A program made the translations under genes and the position numbers. Under the pieces are notes generated by a model that worked only from the letters and a program-made list of their open reading frames with translations, was not told the origin of the DNA and did not search any database. A stretch of DNA of 6,832 bases from Acidobacteriota bacterium. GTDB taxonomy: Bacteria; Acidobacteriota; Terriglobia; UBA7540. Numbering within the stretch: position 1 is the first letter of the stretch; the number at the start of each line of letters is the position of its first letter. The stretch spans positions 1 through 6,832 of the forward strand of contig JAJYNF010000049.1 in the NCBI GenBank assembly GCA_021786455.1, read 5' to 3'. This document shows positions 6,800-6,832 of the stretch, piece after piece.

Positions 6800-6832
6800 A
6801 TGCGAGCCATACCCATTCCGATTCGCAAGCGC
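6800..6832 (+). CDS. Possible start of a new gene, cut by the right edge
   Basis: ATG at 6800 opens a frame of 11 codons (MRAIPIPIRKR) to the window end with no stop. It is too short to recognise. The case for a gene is its position exactly at the predicted transcription start of the promoter at 6765-6793. There is no Shine-Dalgarno sequence at a usable distance, so if real it would be translated as a leaderless message. It could also be non-coding or an upstream part of another gene. Confidence 0.35.
   Translation, partial: MRAIPIPIRKR

Overview
The window is a single-strand (+) run of genes for making and exporting a cell-surface polysaccharide, probably from a GC-rich Gram-negative-type bacterium. 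The phylum cannot be fixed from the sequence. The protein styles (glycosyltransferase family 4, XrtA-like/AsnB amidotransferase, MurJ-like flippase) would fit Acidobacteria, Verrucomicrobia or Proteobacteria, and this is only an inference. I see no tRNA, rRNA, CRISPR array, insertion sequence or phage gene.

Layout: (1) 1-554, the 3' end of an O-antigen polymerase/ligase-type membrane protein (Wzy_C domain), cut by the left edge. (2) 587-2140, a MurJ/MviN-family flippase homologue. (3) 2137-2919, a class I SAM methyltransferase that starts inside the flippase stop codon (GTGA overlap). (4) 2961-3623, a second, different class I SAM methyltransferase. (5) 3642-5501, an AsnB-type glutamine-dependent amidotransferase. 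(6) 5523-6728, a GT-B glycosyltransferase with a probable TTG start. (7) 6729-6832, an AT-rich spacer with a good sigma70-like promoter, followed by an ATG that may open a new gene running off the right edge.

The genes are separated by 32, -4, 41, 18 and 21 bases, with no terminator or internal promoter that I can see, so they probably form one transcript. A working model: the glycosyltransferase adds a sugar to a lipid-linked repeat unit on the inner face of the membrane. The two methyltransferases and the amidotransferase modify sugars (O-/N-methylation, and conversion of a uronic acid to its amide or a similar amidation). The MurJ-like protein flips the unit in place of a Wzx flippase, and the Wzy_C protein polymerises or ligates it outside. 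Substrates are not determinable from the sequence.

Points worth a second look are the loss of the charged residues of canonical MurJ in the flippase homologue, a sharp change in base composition at the second methyltransferase/asnB junction, and a promoter at the right end placed so that transcription would begin on the A of the next ATG (a candidate leaderless message). I do not see a clearly new biological system here. It is a fairly ordinary glycan locus with a few specific oddities.
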